From Scalindua_A sp046757465 (GTDB lineage Bacteria; Planctomycetota; Brocadiia; Brocadiales; Scalinduaceae): a stretch of 64,000 nucleotides of DNA. Below, one piece after another: positions 8,619-18,049 of this stretch. How positions within the stretch are numbered: the stretch's first letter is position 1; every line of letters starts with the position of its first letter. Where the stretch lies: NCBI GenBank assembly GCA_046757465.1, contig JBHHYH010000009.1, positions 1-64,000 of the forward strand. The letters are read 5' to 3'. Position numbers and translations under genes: made by a program. The notes under the pieces were generated by a model that saw nothing but the letters and a program-made list of their open reading frames with translations, made no database searches and was not told the DNA's origin.

Positions 8619-9844
8619 CAACTAACTAATGATTCCTCTTTTGATATGTTATCATACCTTTCAATAGGCACAGGCAAGCTTACGTCCGGTGGAAGGGGGT
8701 CTATATATTTTCTTCTGTAAGCCTTGCTTTGCATACGACATGTAGGATAACGCTTACTGAAATCAGGATGGGTAACCATCTTTTTCCATATGGCCTGTAT
8801 TGGCATATCACGTACATTACCAAAATTTATCGGATTAAAATCGCATGGATTAATATCGCCATAAGCGGTCATATAAAACTGTGATTGAGCACCATAGCAT
8901 CCAACACCCTTTGGAGAATTTATTAAAGCCATTGCATTTACACCCATAGGATGATCCATTTCATGATATTTCTTTGCCAGAGCAATAAGCTGCTTCCTGT
9001 CATCAGGACTAAGAATTTTAGAAGCATCCTTTAAAAACCTGCCTGAAGGTATACAATCAAATATCGTAACTTCAGAAAACTCTTGTTCTTGTGCGATTTT
9101 CAGTAATTTTTCAACGTAACCCTCTCTAATTCCCTCACTAGTGGCATAGGTGGAAATTCCTGTCAGGATTCCAGCCTCTCTACACTTTGCAGCGCCCTCA
9201 AATGCTTTCTCATAACATCCTGGTACAACCCTGAATTCGTTATGTAACGCCGGCTCACTACTATCAATAGATATATTGATCGACGCTAGTCCTGCTTTCG
9301 CCAGCTTCTTTACATTTTCTTCTGTTAGTAAGAGGCCATTAGTGAAAATCATAGCAATGGCTTTTGATTTATCTACATATTCGATTAGCTCAAAGAGTTC
9401 TTCACGTAATAAAGGCTCTCCCCCAACAAGGATTATGAGACTTGCGCCAAGGTCTAAAGAACCATCGATTACGGTCTTAATCTCTTCTACAGCAAGTTCT
9501 TTTTTAGAAGGATCAATAAATGGGTCTGCGCTGCAGTGTATGCATTGACATTGACATTTGTGAGTTATAGCTAAATTAGCTGTTACAGGAAACGCCATTT
9601 TATTTAGCATCATTCTAAGTTTTCTAGTAAGGAAGCGCATCCCCGCTTCACTTGGAAATGGAGGGTTATAAATATTATAAACATTTCCACCATTAACTTT
9701 TGCTATTACCTTTAACGTATTAAGCTTATTAAAAAACTGATCGACGTAAGACTGCATCATTTCTCCTAATGCGCCTCCTGCTTTTCCAACAATCTTGCCA
9801 TTTTCAATCTTGGCATCTATATGCAGAAAATCGAAAGTCGTCAT
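8615..9844 (-). CDS. Radical SAM protein with SPASM-like C-terminus
   Basis: A 409-residue radical SAM enzyme. The iron-sulfur motif is C97-x3-C101-x2-C104, with an extra cysteine at 99 inside it; GGEPLLR at about 140-146 is the SAM-binding GGE motif. About 90 residues precede the motif. The C-terminal part resembles a SPASM domain, ending the core with the pattern GDINPCDFNPINFGNVRD, but it shows only three cysteines (316, 334, 369) plus a terminal cysteine 409, so a full second and third cluster are doubtful. The start overlaps the end of the Gfo/Idh gene by four bases, which points to coupled translation. Substrate unknown; lipid A or sugar chemistry is suggested by the neighbours, peptide modification by the domain type. 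Confidence 0.8.
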   Translation of the reverse strand: MTTFDFLHIDAKIENGKIVGKAGGALGEMMQSYVDQFFNKLNTLKVIAKVNGGNVYNIYNPPFPSEAGMRFLTRKLRMMLNKMAFPVTANLAITHKCQCQCIHCSADPFIDPSKKELAVEEIKTVIDGSLDLGASLIILVGGEPLLREELFELIEYVDKSKAIAMIFTNGLLLTEENVKKLAKAGLASINISIDSSEPALHNEFRVVPGCYEKAFEGAAKCREAGILTGISTYATSEGIREGYVEKLLKIAQEQEFSEVTIFDCIPSGRFLKDASKILSPDDRKQLIALAKKYHEMDHPMGVNAMALINSPKGVGCYGAQSQFYMTAYGDINPCDFNPINFGNVRDMPIQAIWKKMVTHPDFSKRYPTCRMQSKAYRRKYIDPLPPDVSLPVPIERYDNISKEESLVSC

Positions 9845-10881
9845 ACAATTCCCTCCGAAACATTAAACCTTGCTAGTTCCAAATTTTTTTTGATTTCGTC
9901 CTTTATGATAGAGGCAGTTTTTATGGCTTTGACCCCTTCTTCTCCTGAAACAACTGGATTTTTACCATTTTTTATACAATTTACAAACGATTCGATTTCT
10001 TTTTTCAATGGTTCCTGATTATCCATTTTTATCCGCTCAATTTTCAATAAATCTCCAAATACAAAACTCTTAAGATCTTTGATTGTAGAAACATCCCTAT
10101 CCTCAATATTGATGGATTTAAGGGTCAGTTTAGGAGATTTCTTATAAATCATAGCTTCTTGCTTTTGATAATCAAGCGAAATATAGGAATCCTCCGAAAA
10201 TAAGCGGATTTTTCTCATTGGCTCAAAAGAAACCCTGCTTGCCGTAATATTTGCCACACAACCATTTTCAAATTGAATACGTGCATTTGCAATATCTTCC
10301 TTGTTGGATATAACATTTACGCCAACTGCATCTATCTTTTTTACCTTAGACTTAGATAGGTAAAGTATAATATCTATATCATGAATCATCAAGTCTAAAA
10401 CCACACTTATATCAGCAGAACGGAAGGTAAATGGACTTAATCTATGACATTCTATGAACTTCAAGGACACATCGAGTTTTTGGATTGCTTGTATGGCAGG
10501 ATTAAATCTTTCTACGTAGCCTGGTTGCAATACTGTGTTGTTACTTTTGCTTAATCTTATTAATTCTTCTGCCTCAGATAATGTTCCCGTCATAGGCTTT
10601 TCTACTAATACGGGAATACCGTTTTTAAGTAACTCTTTGGTAATCTCATAATGAGACTTTGTAGGTACAACAACACTAACAGCATTAACTTTATCCAAGA
10701 TTTCTTTGTATGAGTTATAATATTTGGTATTATAACGTTGTGCTGCCTCCTCACCTCTTTCTTTGCTAATATCTACAATCCCCGCAAGGCTTACATCTGG
10801 CATATCAGAATAAATACGCGCATGCTCTTTACCAATATGGCCTACCCCTATAACCGCAATCTTTAATTTTCCTGAATTCAT
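9841..10881 (-). CDS. Gfo/Idh/MocA oxidoreductase, possibly GnnA-like
   Basis: This NAD(P)-dependent sugar dehydrogenase has an N-terminal Rossmann fold with GVGHIG near residues 12-17 and the family motif EKP at about 94-96, followed by the catalytic C-terminal domain. I use ATG 10881 (346 aa), eight bases after the lpxA stop; an in-frame GTG at 10899 would overlap lpxA. It is immediately downstream of lpxA and overlaps the radical SAM gene by four bases. In several bacteria the Gfo/Idh gene next to lpxA is gnnA, which oxidises UDP-GlcNAc at C3 so that GnnB can add an amino group, giving lipid A with amide-linked acyl chains. That role is an inference from context; no gnnB-like aminotransferase is in the window. 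Confidence 0.8.
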   Translation of the reverse strand: MNSGKLKIAVIGVGHIGKEHARIYSDMPDVSLAGIVDISKERGEEAAQRYNTKYYNSYKEILDKVNAVSVVVPTKSHYEITKELLKNGIPVLVEKPMTGTLSEAEELIRLSKSNNTVLQPGYVERFNPAIQAIQKLDVSLKFIECHRLSPFTFRSADISVVLDLMIHDIDIILYLSKSKVKKIDAVGVNVISNKEDIANARIQFENGCVANITASRVSFEPMRKIRLFSEDSYISLDYQKQEAMIYKKSPKLTLKSINIEDRDVSTIKDLKSFVFGDLLKIERIKMDNQEPLKKEIESFVNCIKNGKNPVVSGEEGVKAIKTASIIKDEIKKNLELARFNVSEGIV

Positions 10882-10888
10882 TGACTTT

Positions 10889-11707
10889 TTATGCCACACT
10901 TGTTAACGCTAACCTTAAGGATTCTCTATACCTACCCGATTTCCCTTTATCAACATTTCTAAAAAAATCTGTCAGTACCTTCACTTCAGGTAATAAGTTC
11001 TTCTGATTTTCAAATTCAGATAGGATCTGACCCCTGTTCAATGTTTCTGAACGAAATAGTTGTTTGAATGCCTCCTTTATGACATTAATCTTATCTTGTG
11101 AAAAACCCGCTCTTTCTAACCCGATTGCATTAACCTGTCGCACTTTAGCGGGGTTACCTTCTACTATCATGTAAGGTGGTACATCCTGGACAATTCTCGT
11201 GAGCCCGCCAACATAAGAATACTGACCAATAGTTACGAACGGTTGTATACCCGCGAGCCCCATCAATTTTGCATATTTTTCTATCTTTACATGACCTCCT
11301 AAAAGGACACCGTTAGCCACAAGAACGTTGTCTTCAATGACACAATCGTGTGCTATATGTGAACATGCCATAAAATAATTGTTGTCGCCTATAAGTGTTT
11401 CACCCCCTCCTTTTTCTGTTCCTGTATTGATTGTGACACATTCCCTGATAACGTTGTTACTTCCAATTATAAGTTTTGTCTGTCCGCCGCGGTACTTCAA
11501 ATCCTGAGGCTCAGAACCTATCACAGCATTAGGAAATATTACGTTATTATTGGCTATTGTGGTATTACCGGTAATGGTAACATTATTGAAAATAATGTTA
11601 CCATTGTCAATTTTTACGTGTTCATCTATTACCGAAAAAGGTCCTATCTCTACATCTTTTCCAATCTCCGCCTTTGGATCAATTATAGCTGCTGAATGTA
11701 TCTTCAT
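10889..11707 (-). CDS. lpxA: UDP-N-acetylglucosamine acyltransferase
   Basis: The 272-residue protein is a left-handed beta-helix built of hexapeptide repeats with a helical C-terminal tail. LpxA transfers an R-3-hydroxyacyl chain from ACP to UDP-GlcNAc, the first step of lipid A synthesis. The motif HIAHDC at 117-122 contains H120, equivalent to catalytic H125 of E. coli. A QPFVTIGQYSYVGG segment follows in the later coils. If the neighbouring GnnA-like enzyme is real, the natural acceptor here could be the 3-amino sugar nucleotide. It lies between lpxC (188 bases upstream) and the Gfo/Idh gene. Confidence 0.95.
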   Translation of the reverse strand: MKIHSAAIIDPKAEIGKDVEIGPFSVIDEHVKIDNGNIIFNNVTITGNTTIANNNVIFPNAVIGSEPQDLKYRGGQTKLIIGSNNVIRECVTINTGTEKGGGETLIGDNNYFMACSHIAHDCVIEDNVLVANGVLLGGHVKIEKYAKLMGLAGIQPFVTIGQYSYVGGLTRIVQDVPPYMIVEGNPAKVRQVNAIGLERAGFSQDKINVIKEAFKQLFRSETLNRGQILSEFENQKNLLPEVKVLTDFFRNVDKGKSGRYRESLRLALTSVA

Positions 11708-11894
11708 TTATTTTATACTCTTTGGTCAAATTCTTTATAAAAACTTATACACAAAAATAAAATTTATTTAAAAACACACATTTCAGCGGACTCTTTTGAC
11801 AAGTTTAAGTAATTGAGCCTATCGGCTGATAGTCAATTTGTTTAGCTAAATAGTTTTATGCCGTAACCATGTCATTTATGGTGGTATGTTTAGC

Positions 11895-12767
11895 CTAATT
11901 ATTTATTTGATTTTTAGATATTTCAATAATTTTTTTGGCCATACACGCGTTTAGATAATGTCCTGATTTGGTTGCAACTATACGAGCATTTAATTCAAGA
12001 TTCGTTAGATAAAGGTCACCAATAATGTCCAAAATTTTATGCCTAACGCATTCATTTGGGAATCTTAAGTTGGCGGGGGTCATGGATAGTGGTTTTGTTA
12101 TAGTACCGTCTTCGTGTAAAATAAGGCTATTATCATCAGTTACGCCCTTTCCCAGTCCCTTCTTTTTGAATTCTTCAACAACGCTGCTTAAACCCCATGT
12201 TCTGGCAGATGCTATTTGAGTGCTAAAATTGCTTTCTGTCATTTCAATTTCAAAACATTGTCTATTTAAGAATGAGCCATTGAAATCAAGGATGTAAGAA
12301 AGAAATAGCCCCTTATTATATGGTAAAGCTATAATACTTGCATCACCGTTGCTTACTCTTAATTCTTTTTTTAAATAGAAAGTCTTTTTTGGTTTTTCAA
12401 GGGGGATTATCCCAGTACCTTTTAGCAACTGAGTAAATATAAGAGAACTGCCATCTCCTGCTGGCACTTCGTTGCCGTTGATTTCTATTTCTATGTTATC
12501 GATACCAAGTCCAGCTAAAGCAGCCATCAGATGTTCTATGCTTTTTATTCCTACCCCCTTCTTTTTTAATGATATCTGTCGCTTTGAGTTAGAGACTGTT
12601 TCAACACTTGCTGGTATCTTTGGATGGCCTTCAATGTCGGTACGTACGAAATTTATGCCTGTATCGACTGAAGAAGGTTTGAAACAAAGCTTGACTTCCT
12701 CACCAGTAAACAACCCAATTCCAGAATACTCTACGACCCTTGAAATTGTTCTTTGTTGATTTTTCAA
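11895..12767 (-). CDS. lpxC: UDP-3-O-acyl-N-acetylglucosamine deacetylase
   Basis: This is the zinc hydrolase that commits the cell to lipid A synthesis. The 290-residue chain is a stand-alone LpxC with no FabZ fusion. Zinc ligands are H79 in IEHLMA, H243 and D247 in RHKILD, and the catalytic base is E78; H270 in KSGH is the conserved active-site histidine. Its start overlaps the end of the ompH/skp gene by four bases (ATGA), so translation of the two is probably coupled. lpxD, fabZ and lpxB are not in the window. Confidence 0.95.
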   Translation of the reverse strand: MKNQQRTISRVVEYSGIGLFTGEEVKLCFKPSSVDTGINFVRTDIEGHPKIPASVETVSNSKRQISLKKKGVGIKSIEHLMAALAGLGIDNIEIEINGNEVPAGDGSSLIFTQLLKGTGIIPLEKPKKTFYLKKELRVSNGDASIIALPYNKGLFLSYILDFNGSFLNRQCFEIEMTESNFSTQIASARTWGLSSVVEEFKKKGLGKGVTDDNSLILHEDGTITKPLSMTPANLRFPNECVRHKILDIIGDLYLTNLELNARIVATKSGHYLNACMAKKIIEISKNQINN

Positions 12768-13384
12768 GATTCTTTTTTCCCCTTTTCCTTAAGATAATTC
12801 GCATTTAAACTCTCAATTACTTTTGATGTAACGTCTACGGCTTTTGAATGATATAATACGGTTCTGATGCCTATCTTAAATTGTAAATCAGAAATCTGTC
12901 CACTCTTTAACTCTGGTTCTTCTTTTTTGATAATGAGATCAAATCCTTCTTTTATCCCCATAGCTTCAACTTCTTTTACTACCGTATCATAAACCATCTC
13001 AAATAATTCTTTATATCGCCTTAGCAATCGCCTCTCAGCAAATTTCGCATAACCTTCAAGCTCCACGTTTTTTCTTTCCAACAATTCTTCATTTTTCCTT
13101 CTACTCTCACTACCTAAATCTAGTAATTGTGTCTCTTCATCTAAACTTATTATATCTTTCTTTTTTTTGTTTATTTCGTTTTGGAATTGCTTCTCTAAAT
13201 CCTTTAACTCCTGGTCGAGATCTTTTCTTTTTTCATACTTTTCAAACACTCCACTTATATCAACGACACCAATCTTAAAATTTCCTGCAACAGCATTCGC
13301 CGGTACTATCTTTAAGATAGTGAAACTTATTAGAAAGGTAAGAAAAAAGATTATAAACGGTATTCTAACAAAAGAGGTTTTCAT
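12764..13384 (-). CDS. OmpH/Skp-family periplasmic chaperone
   Basis: A 206-residue secreted protein. A hydrophobic segment at residues 8-28 followed by AVA is a signal peptide. The rest is mostly charged helix that would form the long coiled-coil tentacles typical of Skp (residues about 45-130). Skp-like proteins hold unfolded outer-membrane proteins in the periplasm and hand them to BamA. The gene lies 53 bases after bamA and overlaps lpxC, the usual bamA-skp-lpx arrangement. Confidence 0.9.
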   Translation of the reverse strand: MKTSFVRIPFIIFFLTFLISFTILKIVPANAVAGNFKIGVVDISGVFEKYEKRKDLDQELKDLEKQFQNEINKKKKDIISLDEETQLLDLGSESRRKNEELLERKNVELEGYAKFAERRLLRRYKELFEMVYDTVVKEVEAMGIKEGFDLIIKKEEPELKSGQISDLQFKIGIRTVLYHSKAVDVTSKVIESLNANYLKEKGKKES

Positions 13385-13437
13385 GATTGTAAATTCCTTT
13401 CTTGGTTCTTAGAAAAAAGATATAATGATTTTCTTTG

Positions 13438-15792
13438 TCAAAGTCCACTTCCGCCAAAGTTAAATGTTATAGTTTGTTCATCATCTTCACTTTGGCTTAT
13501 AAATGGGAAGCCAAAGTCAATAGATACAACAGAATTTCCTAAAAACGGCACACGCGCCCTAAAGCCAAAACCCAGAGAAGCACGCATATTATTAAGGTTT
13601 ATATCATTCACATCAGCATCGACCTTCCCTACATCAGCAAAAAATGCACCTCTCACCATATCGCTGTAAACAGGTATGGTGTATTCAACTGTCCCAATCA
13701 TTAATACCTTACCGCCGATCTGTTCTTTTGACACCGGAGCAATGGGTCCTATACCCCTAAAGCCAAAACCACGTATTGAACCAGAGCCACCTGCAAAAAG
13801 GCGTTCAAAGATTGGGACTCCTTCATCTGTGGTTGACTCTACAATGCCAAAAGTCCCACCATAAGAGATTACGTGCTTACCCCATCTAGCAGAATCAAAA
13901 ACGGTCTTATATTTTTTAGCCTTTGCTATAAACCTTACTACGTCAACATCAAGGCCCGAAACTTCTACAGATGAATCAACTTTATAACCTTTGGTAGGAA
14001 TAAAGGGATTATCCCGCCTATCCAGAGTTGCACTCAATTCTAAACTTAGCTTAGAATTGCTTCCTTCAATTTCCTTTACAATTTGTGGTGCATTATCATC
14101 AATATTTTGCACTCCAACTACTTCAAAATCTGGAGTGAGTTTTAGGAATAGCCCCCTTCGTATTTCCTTGCCAAGAGTTATTTTTCCTCCGTTCCTTTCT
14201 TCGTCATAATCCTCTCTGGCACGCCTAAAAATAAAAGCACTGAATCCCAAACTATATCCTGTATCATAAATAGAAGGATTCTGAAAAGAAAACATTCCTT
14301 CAGTCCTTTGAAATCCTGGACTGAATCGCAAAGTTACTATATGACCTGCACCACGAAAGGCATTACCTGAAGTCAAGTCTTTCCAGTCTTTAGGGAAATC
14401 AAATATATCGAAGTTTTTATCAGTGTAAGAAACATCTGCAAAGAGACCAGTATTTGCACCAAAGCCTCCACCAAACCTTAGTAATCCTGTTCTCCCCTCC
14501 TTTACGTTAACTATTACGTTCTTAGTGTTAGGTTTTGAACCGGGTTCAAAGCTTATATCGGTAGGCGCACCAGATTCGTTATCGAAGTACCCGGTATGTA
14601 CCAATCTTTCTTGACTAATACGGATTTTTTCAGTATCAAGTCTTTCTCCAGGGAAAAAAAGTAATGATCTTCGTATAACGTTATCCTTCGTTTTGTCATT
14701 GCCAGAAATCTTTATCTTCTCTATAAATATCCTTTCTCCTTCTTGAATATCGTAAGTTAAATCTATTTTAGGTTCAACAGGTTTATAGGTATGAGTTACC
14801 TTCACATTTGTATTAATATGGCCTTGCCTGCCATAAGCGGCTCGTATGTTTTGAGAATCTTTTTGAAGAACTTCAGGCAGAAAAGCATCTCCTTCTTTTA
14901 ATTCAAGAATATCTCTTATCTCAGTATCAGTAAAAAGCTTATTTCCTTTTATGGTTATAGTATCAACATAGTATCGCTCTCCTTCCTCTACAAACACATC
15001 AATAAGCATTTTTGATTTATCTGTGCTGTATTTTGCCTTCCACTTTACATCAACATCTAACCATCCTCCACTTCCATAAAATGCCTTTACCTTTTCTACA
15101 TCTTCATTGAATTTATCTTTATCAAATCTACCAGGAAATAAAATACCAGGAAACCTTCTTTTTTTTGTAGAAATAAGTTTTAAAAGTCTTTTATCTGTAA
15201 AAGTCTTATTGCCTACAAAATCTATTTCCTCGATATGTACCCTTAGGCCTTCATTGATATTATAAATAATGTCAGCATATCCATTTACTCTTTTTTCTCC
15301 GCTCTTGACATCTACAAGATGGAATCCCTTTTTCTCGTAGATTTCCCGTATTTTATCTTCTCCTGATTTCTGTAAATAATACTTTAAATAATCTCCCTTC
15401 CTTAATTCTACAGCTTCTTTAAGCTTCTTTGTCTTAATCTTCCTGTTACCTATAAATATTACATCTCTTACGACAGGACGTTCAGTTACAAGGAAAATTA
15501 GTTTAATTCCGTCCTCATATGGTTCTACTTCCACCTCTATATTGTCAAAAAATCCCAGCAACCAGATAGCATCAACGTCCTGACTCATTGCTTGAGGATC
15601 GTATATATCTCCTTCTTTAATCTTTACGGCCGATTTTATAGTAGCAGTACTTATTCTTTGATTTCCTTTAACCTCAACTTTCTTTATAACAGGCCTGGTT
15701 TCTTCAGTTTCCTGCGCATTAAGCGTTACATGACTCCCTAACAGAAGAAAAATAATAAATGCAAGGGCTATAAACGCATATTTGCATGACAT
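13438..15792 (-). CDS. bamA: Outer membrane protein assembly factor BamA
   Basis: The 784-residue protein starts with a signal peptide (to about residue 26, ending LNA-Q). Five POTRA domains follow, to about residue 420, recognisable by repeated beta-alpha-alpha-beta units each with a conserved glycine pair. The 16-strand barrel fills the C-terminal part. The loop-6 motif IRGFG is at about 673-677, and the barrel ends in a strand with TITFNF. After this last aromatic residue there are five more residues (GGSGL), so the chain does not end on an aromatic as most BamA proteins do. BamA inserts outer-membrane barrels. It is four bases downstream of dnaB and upstream of skp. Confidence 0.96.
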   Translation of the reverse strand: MSCKYAFIALAFIIFLLLGSHVTLNAQETEETRPVIKKVEVKGNQRISTATIKSAVKIKEGDIYDPQAMSQDVDAIWLLGFFDNIEVEVEPYEDGIKLIFLVTERPVVRDVIFIGNRKIKTKKLKEAVELRKGDYLKYYLQKSGEDKIREIYEKKGFHLVDVKSGEKRVNGYADIIYNINEGLRVHIEEIDFVGNKTFTDKRLLKLISTKKRRFPGILFPGRFDKDKFNEDVEKVKAFYGSGGWLDVDVKWKAKYSTDKSKMLIDVFVEEGERYYVDTITIKGNKLFTDTEIRDILELKEGDAFLPEVLQKDSQNIRAAYGRQGHINTNVKVTHTYKPVEPKIDLTYDIQEGERIFIEKIKISGNDKTKDNVIRRSLLFFPGERLDTEKIRISQERLVHTGYFDNESGAPTDISFEPGSKPNTKNVIVNVKEGRTGLLRFGGGFGANTGLFADVSYTDKNFDIFDFPKDWKDLTSGNAFRGAGHIVTLRFSPGFQRTEGMFSFQNPSIYDTGYSLGFSAFIFRRAREDYDEERNGGKITLGKEIRRGLFLKLTPDFEVVGVQNIDDNAPQIVKEIEGSNSKLSLELSATLDRRDNPFIPTKGYKVDSSVEVSGLDVDVVRFIAKAKKYKTVFDSARWGKHVISYGGTFGIVESTTDEGVPIFERLFAGGSGSIRGFGFRGIGPIAPVSKEQIGGKVLMIGTVEYTIPVYSDMVRGAFFADVGKVDADVNDINLNNMRASLGFGFRARVPFLGNSVVSIDFGFPFISQSEDDEQTITFNFGGSGL

Positions 15793-15795
15793 AAT

Positions 15796-17151
15796 TTAGT
15801 ACACATCTAAGGGAGTATTTTTTTGGTAGTTTTCAAATCTTAGAAATTCCCGTCGAAAAGTAAGAGTTACCTTGCCTGTAGGCCCATTTCTTTGCTTTGC
15901 TATGTTTAGTTCGACTTCACCTGGTTTTTTGGTTGGATCATAATAGTCTTCTCTATGCAATAATATAATTACATCAGCATCTTGTTCGATAGATCCAGAT
16001 TCTCGCAGGTCAGACATCCTTGGTATATGTCCTTCCCTTGTTTCTACTGAGCGATTCAATTGAGAAACAGCAATCACTGGTACCTCTAATTCCCTGGCCA
16101 ACGCTTTCAGACCCCTTGAGATACTGGAGATTTCCTGTTCTCTGTTGTCTGTTTTTTTCCTCTCTTTTACCTCCATTAGTTGTAGATAATCAATAATAAT
16201 CAACTGAATGTCATGTTGTAATTTAAGGCGTCTGGCCTTGGCACGTAGTTCAAGGAGGCCAAGTCCTGGAGTGTCGTCGATGAATATTGCCGATTCTGAT
16301 AAATCACCCATAGCCAAGGGGAGTTTTGAAAATTGGTTATCGTCAAGTTTGCCCGTACGCAGTAGATGTGCATCAATCTTTGCGTTAGAGCATAACATGT
16401 TTTGTGCTACCTGCTGGGCCGACATTTCCATCGAGAAAATTAACACTGGTTTTTTCTCTTTTGTACCCACATGTTCCGAAATATTTAAGACTAAACTTGA
16501 TTTCCCCATACTTGGTCTTGCCGCTATAACTATTAACTCAGATTTTTGGAGCCCGGATGTTTTGTCGTCCAGGTCATAAAAACCAGTTGATATTCCAGTT
16601 AATCTACTATCTCTATCGTGCAAACTACCTATATGGTCGAAAGTGCCTTGGAGTATGTCGAATAGTTTTATTGTTGGGGAAGAGAATTTACGTTGTATTA
16701 TATCAAATACTGTTTTTTCTGCTTTGTCTAAAAGTTCGTCGGATTCTAAGGAATCGTTATATGCCTCCTGCTGGATTTCTATTGCACCTGCAATCAAGTC
16801 TCTTTTTATTGCCTTCTCTCGAACAATCTTTGCATAATATTCTACGTTTGAAGTAATTGGGACTGATTCTTCTAATTCCATTAAATATTCAGCGCCACCG
16901 ACCTTTTCAAGCAAAGAATGTTTTTTAAGTTCGTCTTTCAAAATAACGAGATCAACACCTTTTTGTTTATCATATAAGCCGATAATAGTTTCAAATACAT
17001 TTTGATGAGCGGTTTTGTAAAAGCTGTTTTTATTTAAAATCTGGGTGACAAGATCAATTGAGTCGTTATCTATCATCATGGAACCCAAAACACTTATTTC
17101 TGCTTCCAAACTAAAGGGTTGTGTTTTTTCTCGAATTAATTCTGTCTGCAT
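15796..17151 (-). CDS. dnaB: Replicative DNA helicase DnaB
   Basis: This 451-residue protein is the hexameric helicase that unwinds DNA at the replication fork. It has the N-terminal helical domain, a linker, and the RecA-like motor with Walker A RPSMGKSS at about 212-219 and Walker B LIIIDYLQLM near 320. The DnaB signature MSDLRESGSIEQDAD lies before the C-terminus. There is no intein. It sits in the rpsF-ssb-rpsR-rplI-dnaB order that is common in bacteria, with 62 bases between rplI and dnaB, and bamA follows four bases later. Confidence 0.97.
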   Translation of the reverse strand: MQTELIREKTQPFSLEAEISVLGSMMIDNDSIDLVTQILNKNSFYKTAHQNVFETIIGLYDKQKGVDLVILKDELKKHSLLEKVGGAEYLMELEESVPITSNVEYYAKIVREKAIKRDLIAGAIEIQQEAYNDSLESDELLDKAEKTVFDIIQRKFSSPTIKLFDILQGTFDHIGSLHDRDSRLTGISTGFYDLDDKTSGLQKSELIVIAARPSMGKSSLVLNISEHVGTKEKKPVLIFSMEMSAQQVAQNMLCSNAKIDAHLLRTGKLDDNQFSKLPLAMGDLSESAIFIDDTPGLGLLELRAKARRLKLQHDIQLIIIDYLQLMEVKERKKTDNREQEISSISRGLKALARELEVPVIAVSQLNRSVETREGHIPRMSDLRESGSIEQDADVIILLHREDYYDPTKKPGEVELNIAKQRNGPTGKVTLTFRREFLRFENYQKNTPLDVY

Positions 17152-17213
17152 TATTTTGATTTAATCCGTTTGCAATTTTAAGATATGAACCAAATCAGGA
17201 TTATACTTTGTGG

Positions 17214-17684
17214 TTATTTCTTGGTATCCGAAGGCTTTTCCGATTCACTAACAACCCACACTCTACATTGCGATTTAATCTCGGGATGCAGAGCCACGGT
17301 TACATTATAGAGATCACATTTTTTGATCGCCGTCTCAAGAATTACCATGTTCTCATCCACATGATAGCCCTTTTCAGAGAGTGCATTAGCAATATGATGA
17401 GCAGTTACTGAACCAAAAAGTTTTCCTTCTTCATTTGTCTTAACGGTGATGGTGCATGACACATTTGAAATCTCATCTGCTAATGATTGAAGCCTTTCCA
17501 TTTCTTCTGTATGTTTTTCTTCTTGTTTTTTTCTTTGAAGCTTTATCTGCTTGACATTTCCAGGTGTTACAATTGTTGCAAACTTTTTAGGTAAAAGATA
17601 ATTTCTTGCATAACCATTAGCTACAACTACTACATCACCATTATTACCTAGTTCTTTAATATCTCTTTTTAGCAGCACTTTCAT
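17214..17684 (-). CDS. rplI: 50S ribosomal protein L9
   Basis: A 156-residue L9. The N-terminal domain begins MKVLLKRDIKELGNNGDVV, with the RNA-binding stretch GYARNYLLPKKFA at about 25-37, then a long connecting helix and a C-terminal domain with GKLFGSVT at about 88-95. L9 binds domain V of 23S rRNA near L1. It lies in the rpsF-ssb-rpsR-rplI unit, 50 bases after rpsR. The chain ends in a charged tail of about ten residues. Confidence 0.96.
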   Translation of the reverse strand: MKVLLKRDIKELGNNGDVVVVANGYARNYLLPKKFATIVTPGNVKQIKLQRKKQEEKHTEEMERLQSLADEISNVSCTITVKTNEEGKLFGSVTAHHIANALSEKGYHVDENMVILETAIKKCDLYNVTVALHPEIKSQCRVWVVSESEKPSDTKK

Positions 17685-17734
17685 TAGGATTTTATTTATT
17701 AAAATAGATAACTTATAAAAAGTCTAAGTTCATT

Positions 17735-18016
17735 TTATGCAGTGTAAGGTAATAATGCCATGTGTCTAGCCCTTTTTAGGGCAATCTTTGCTGAGCGCTG
17801 ATGTGTAGAACAATTTCCTGAGCGTCTTTTTGAAAATAATTTTCCCTGATTTCCCATAAGCTTTTGTAAATATTGTATATCTTTGTAATCAAGTTTATCT
17901 ACCCTCATTCGACAAAAACGACACTTTGTTATAAGTTCTGAATACTTCTTTTTTGTTTGTTTTGAATTATCGAATTTCTTTTTTTTAAATTTCTTCATGC
18001 GTTTCATTGAAAGCAA
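17735..18016 (-). CDS. rpsR: 30S ribosomal protein S18 (zinc form)
   Basis: A 93-residue S18 with a lysine-rich N-terminal extension. The cysteines C33-x2-C36 (CRFC) and the later C-x2-H (CSTH, near residue 71) form the pattern of the zinc-binding variant. The core KLDYKDIQYLQKLM and the C-terminal HMALLPY are family hallmarks. S18 sits with S6 on the 30S platform, and the S6 gene is in the same operon with ssb between them. Confidence 0.95.
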   Translation of the reverse strand: MLSMKRMKKFKKKKFDNSKQTKKKYSELITKCRFCRMRVDKLDYKDIQYLQKLMGNQGKLFSKRRSGNCSTHQRSAKIALKRARHMALLPYTA

Positions 18017-18049
18017 TTCTCCCTAAAAGTTGTTTAATGATTCTATTTT

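Noticed and set aside
16557..16856. Antisense frame within dnaB
   Set aside because: It mirrors conserved helicase coding sequence; composition looks like reverse translation of coding DNA.
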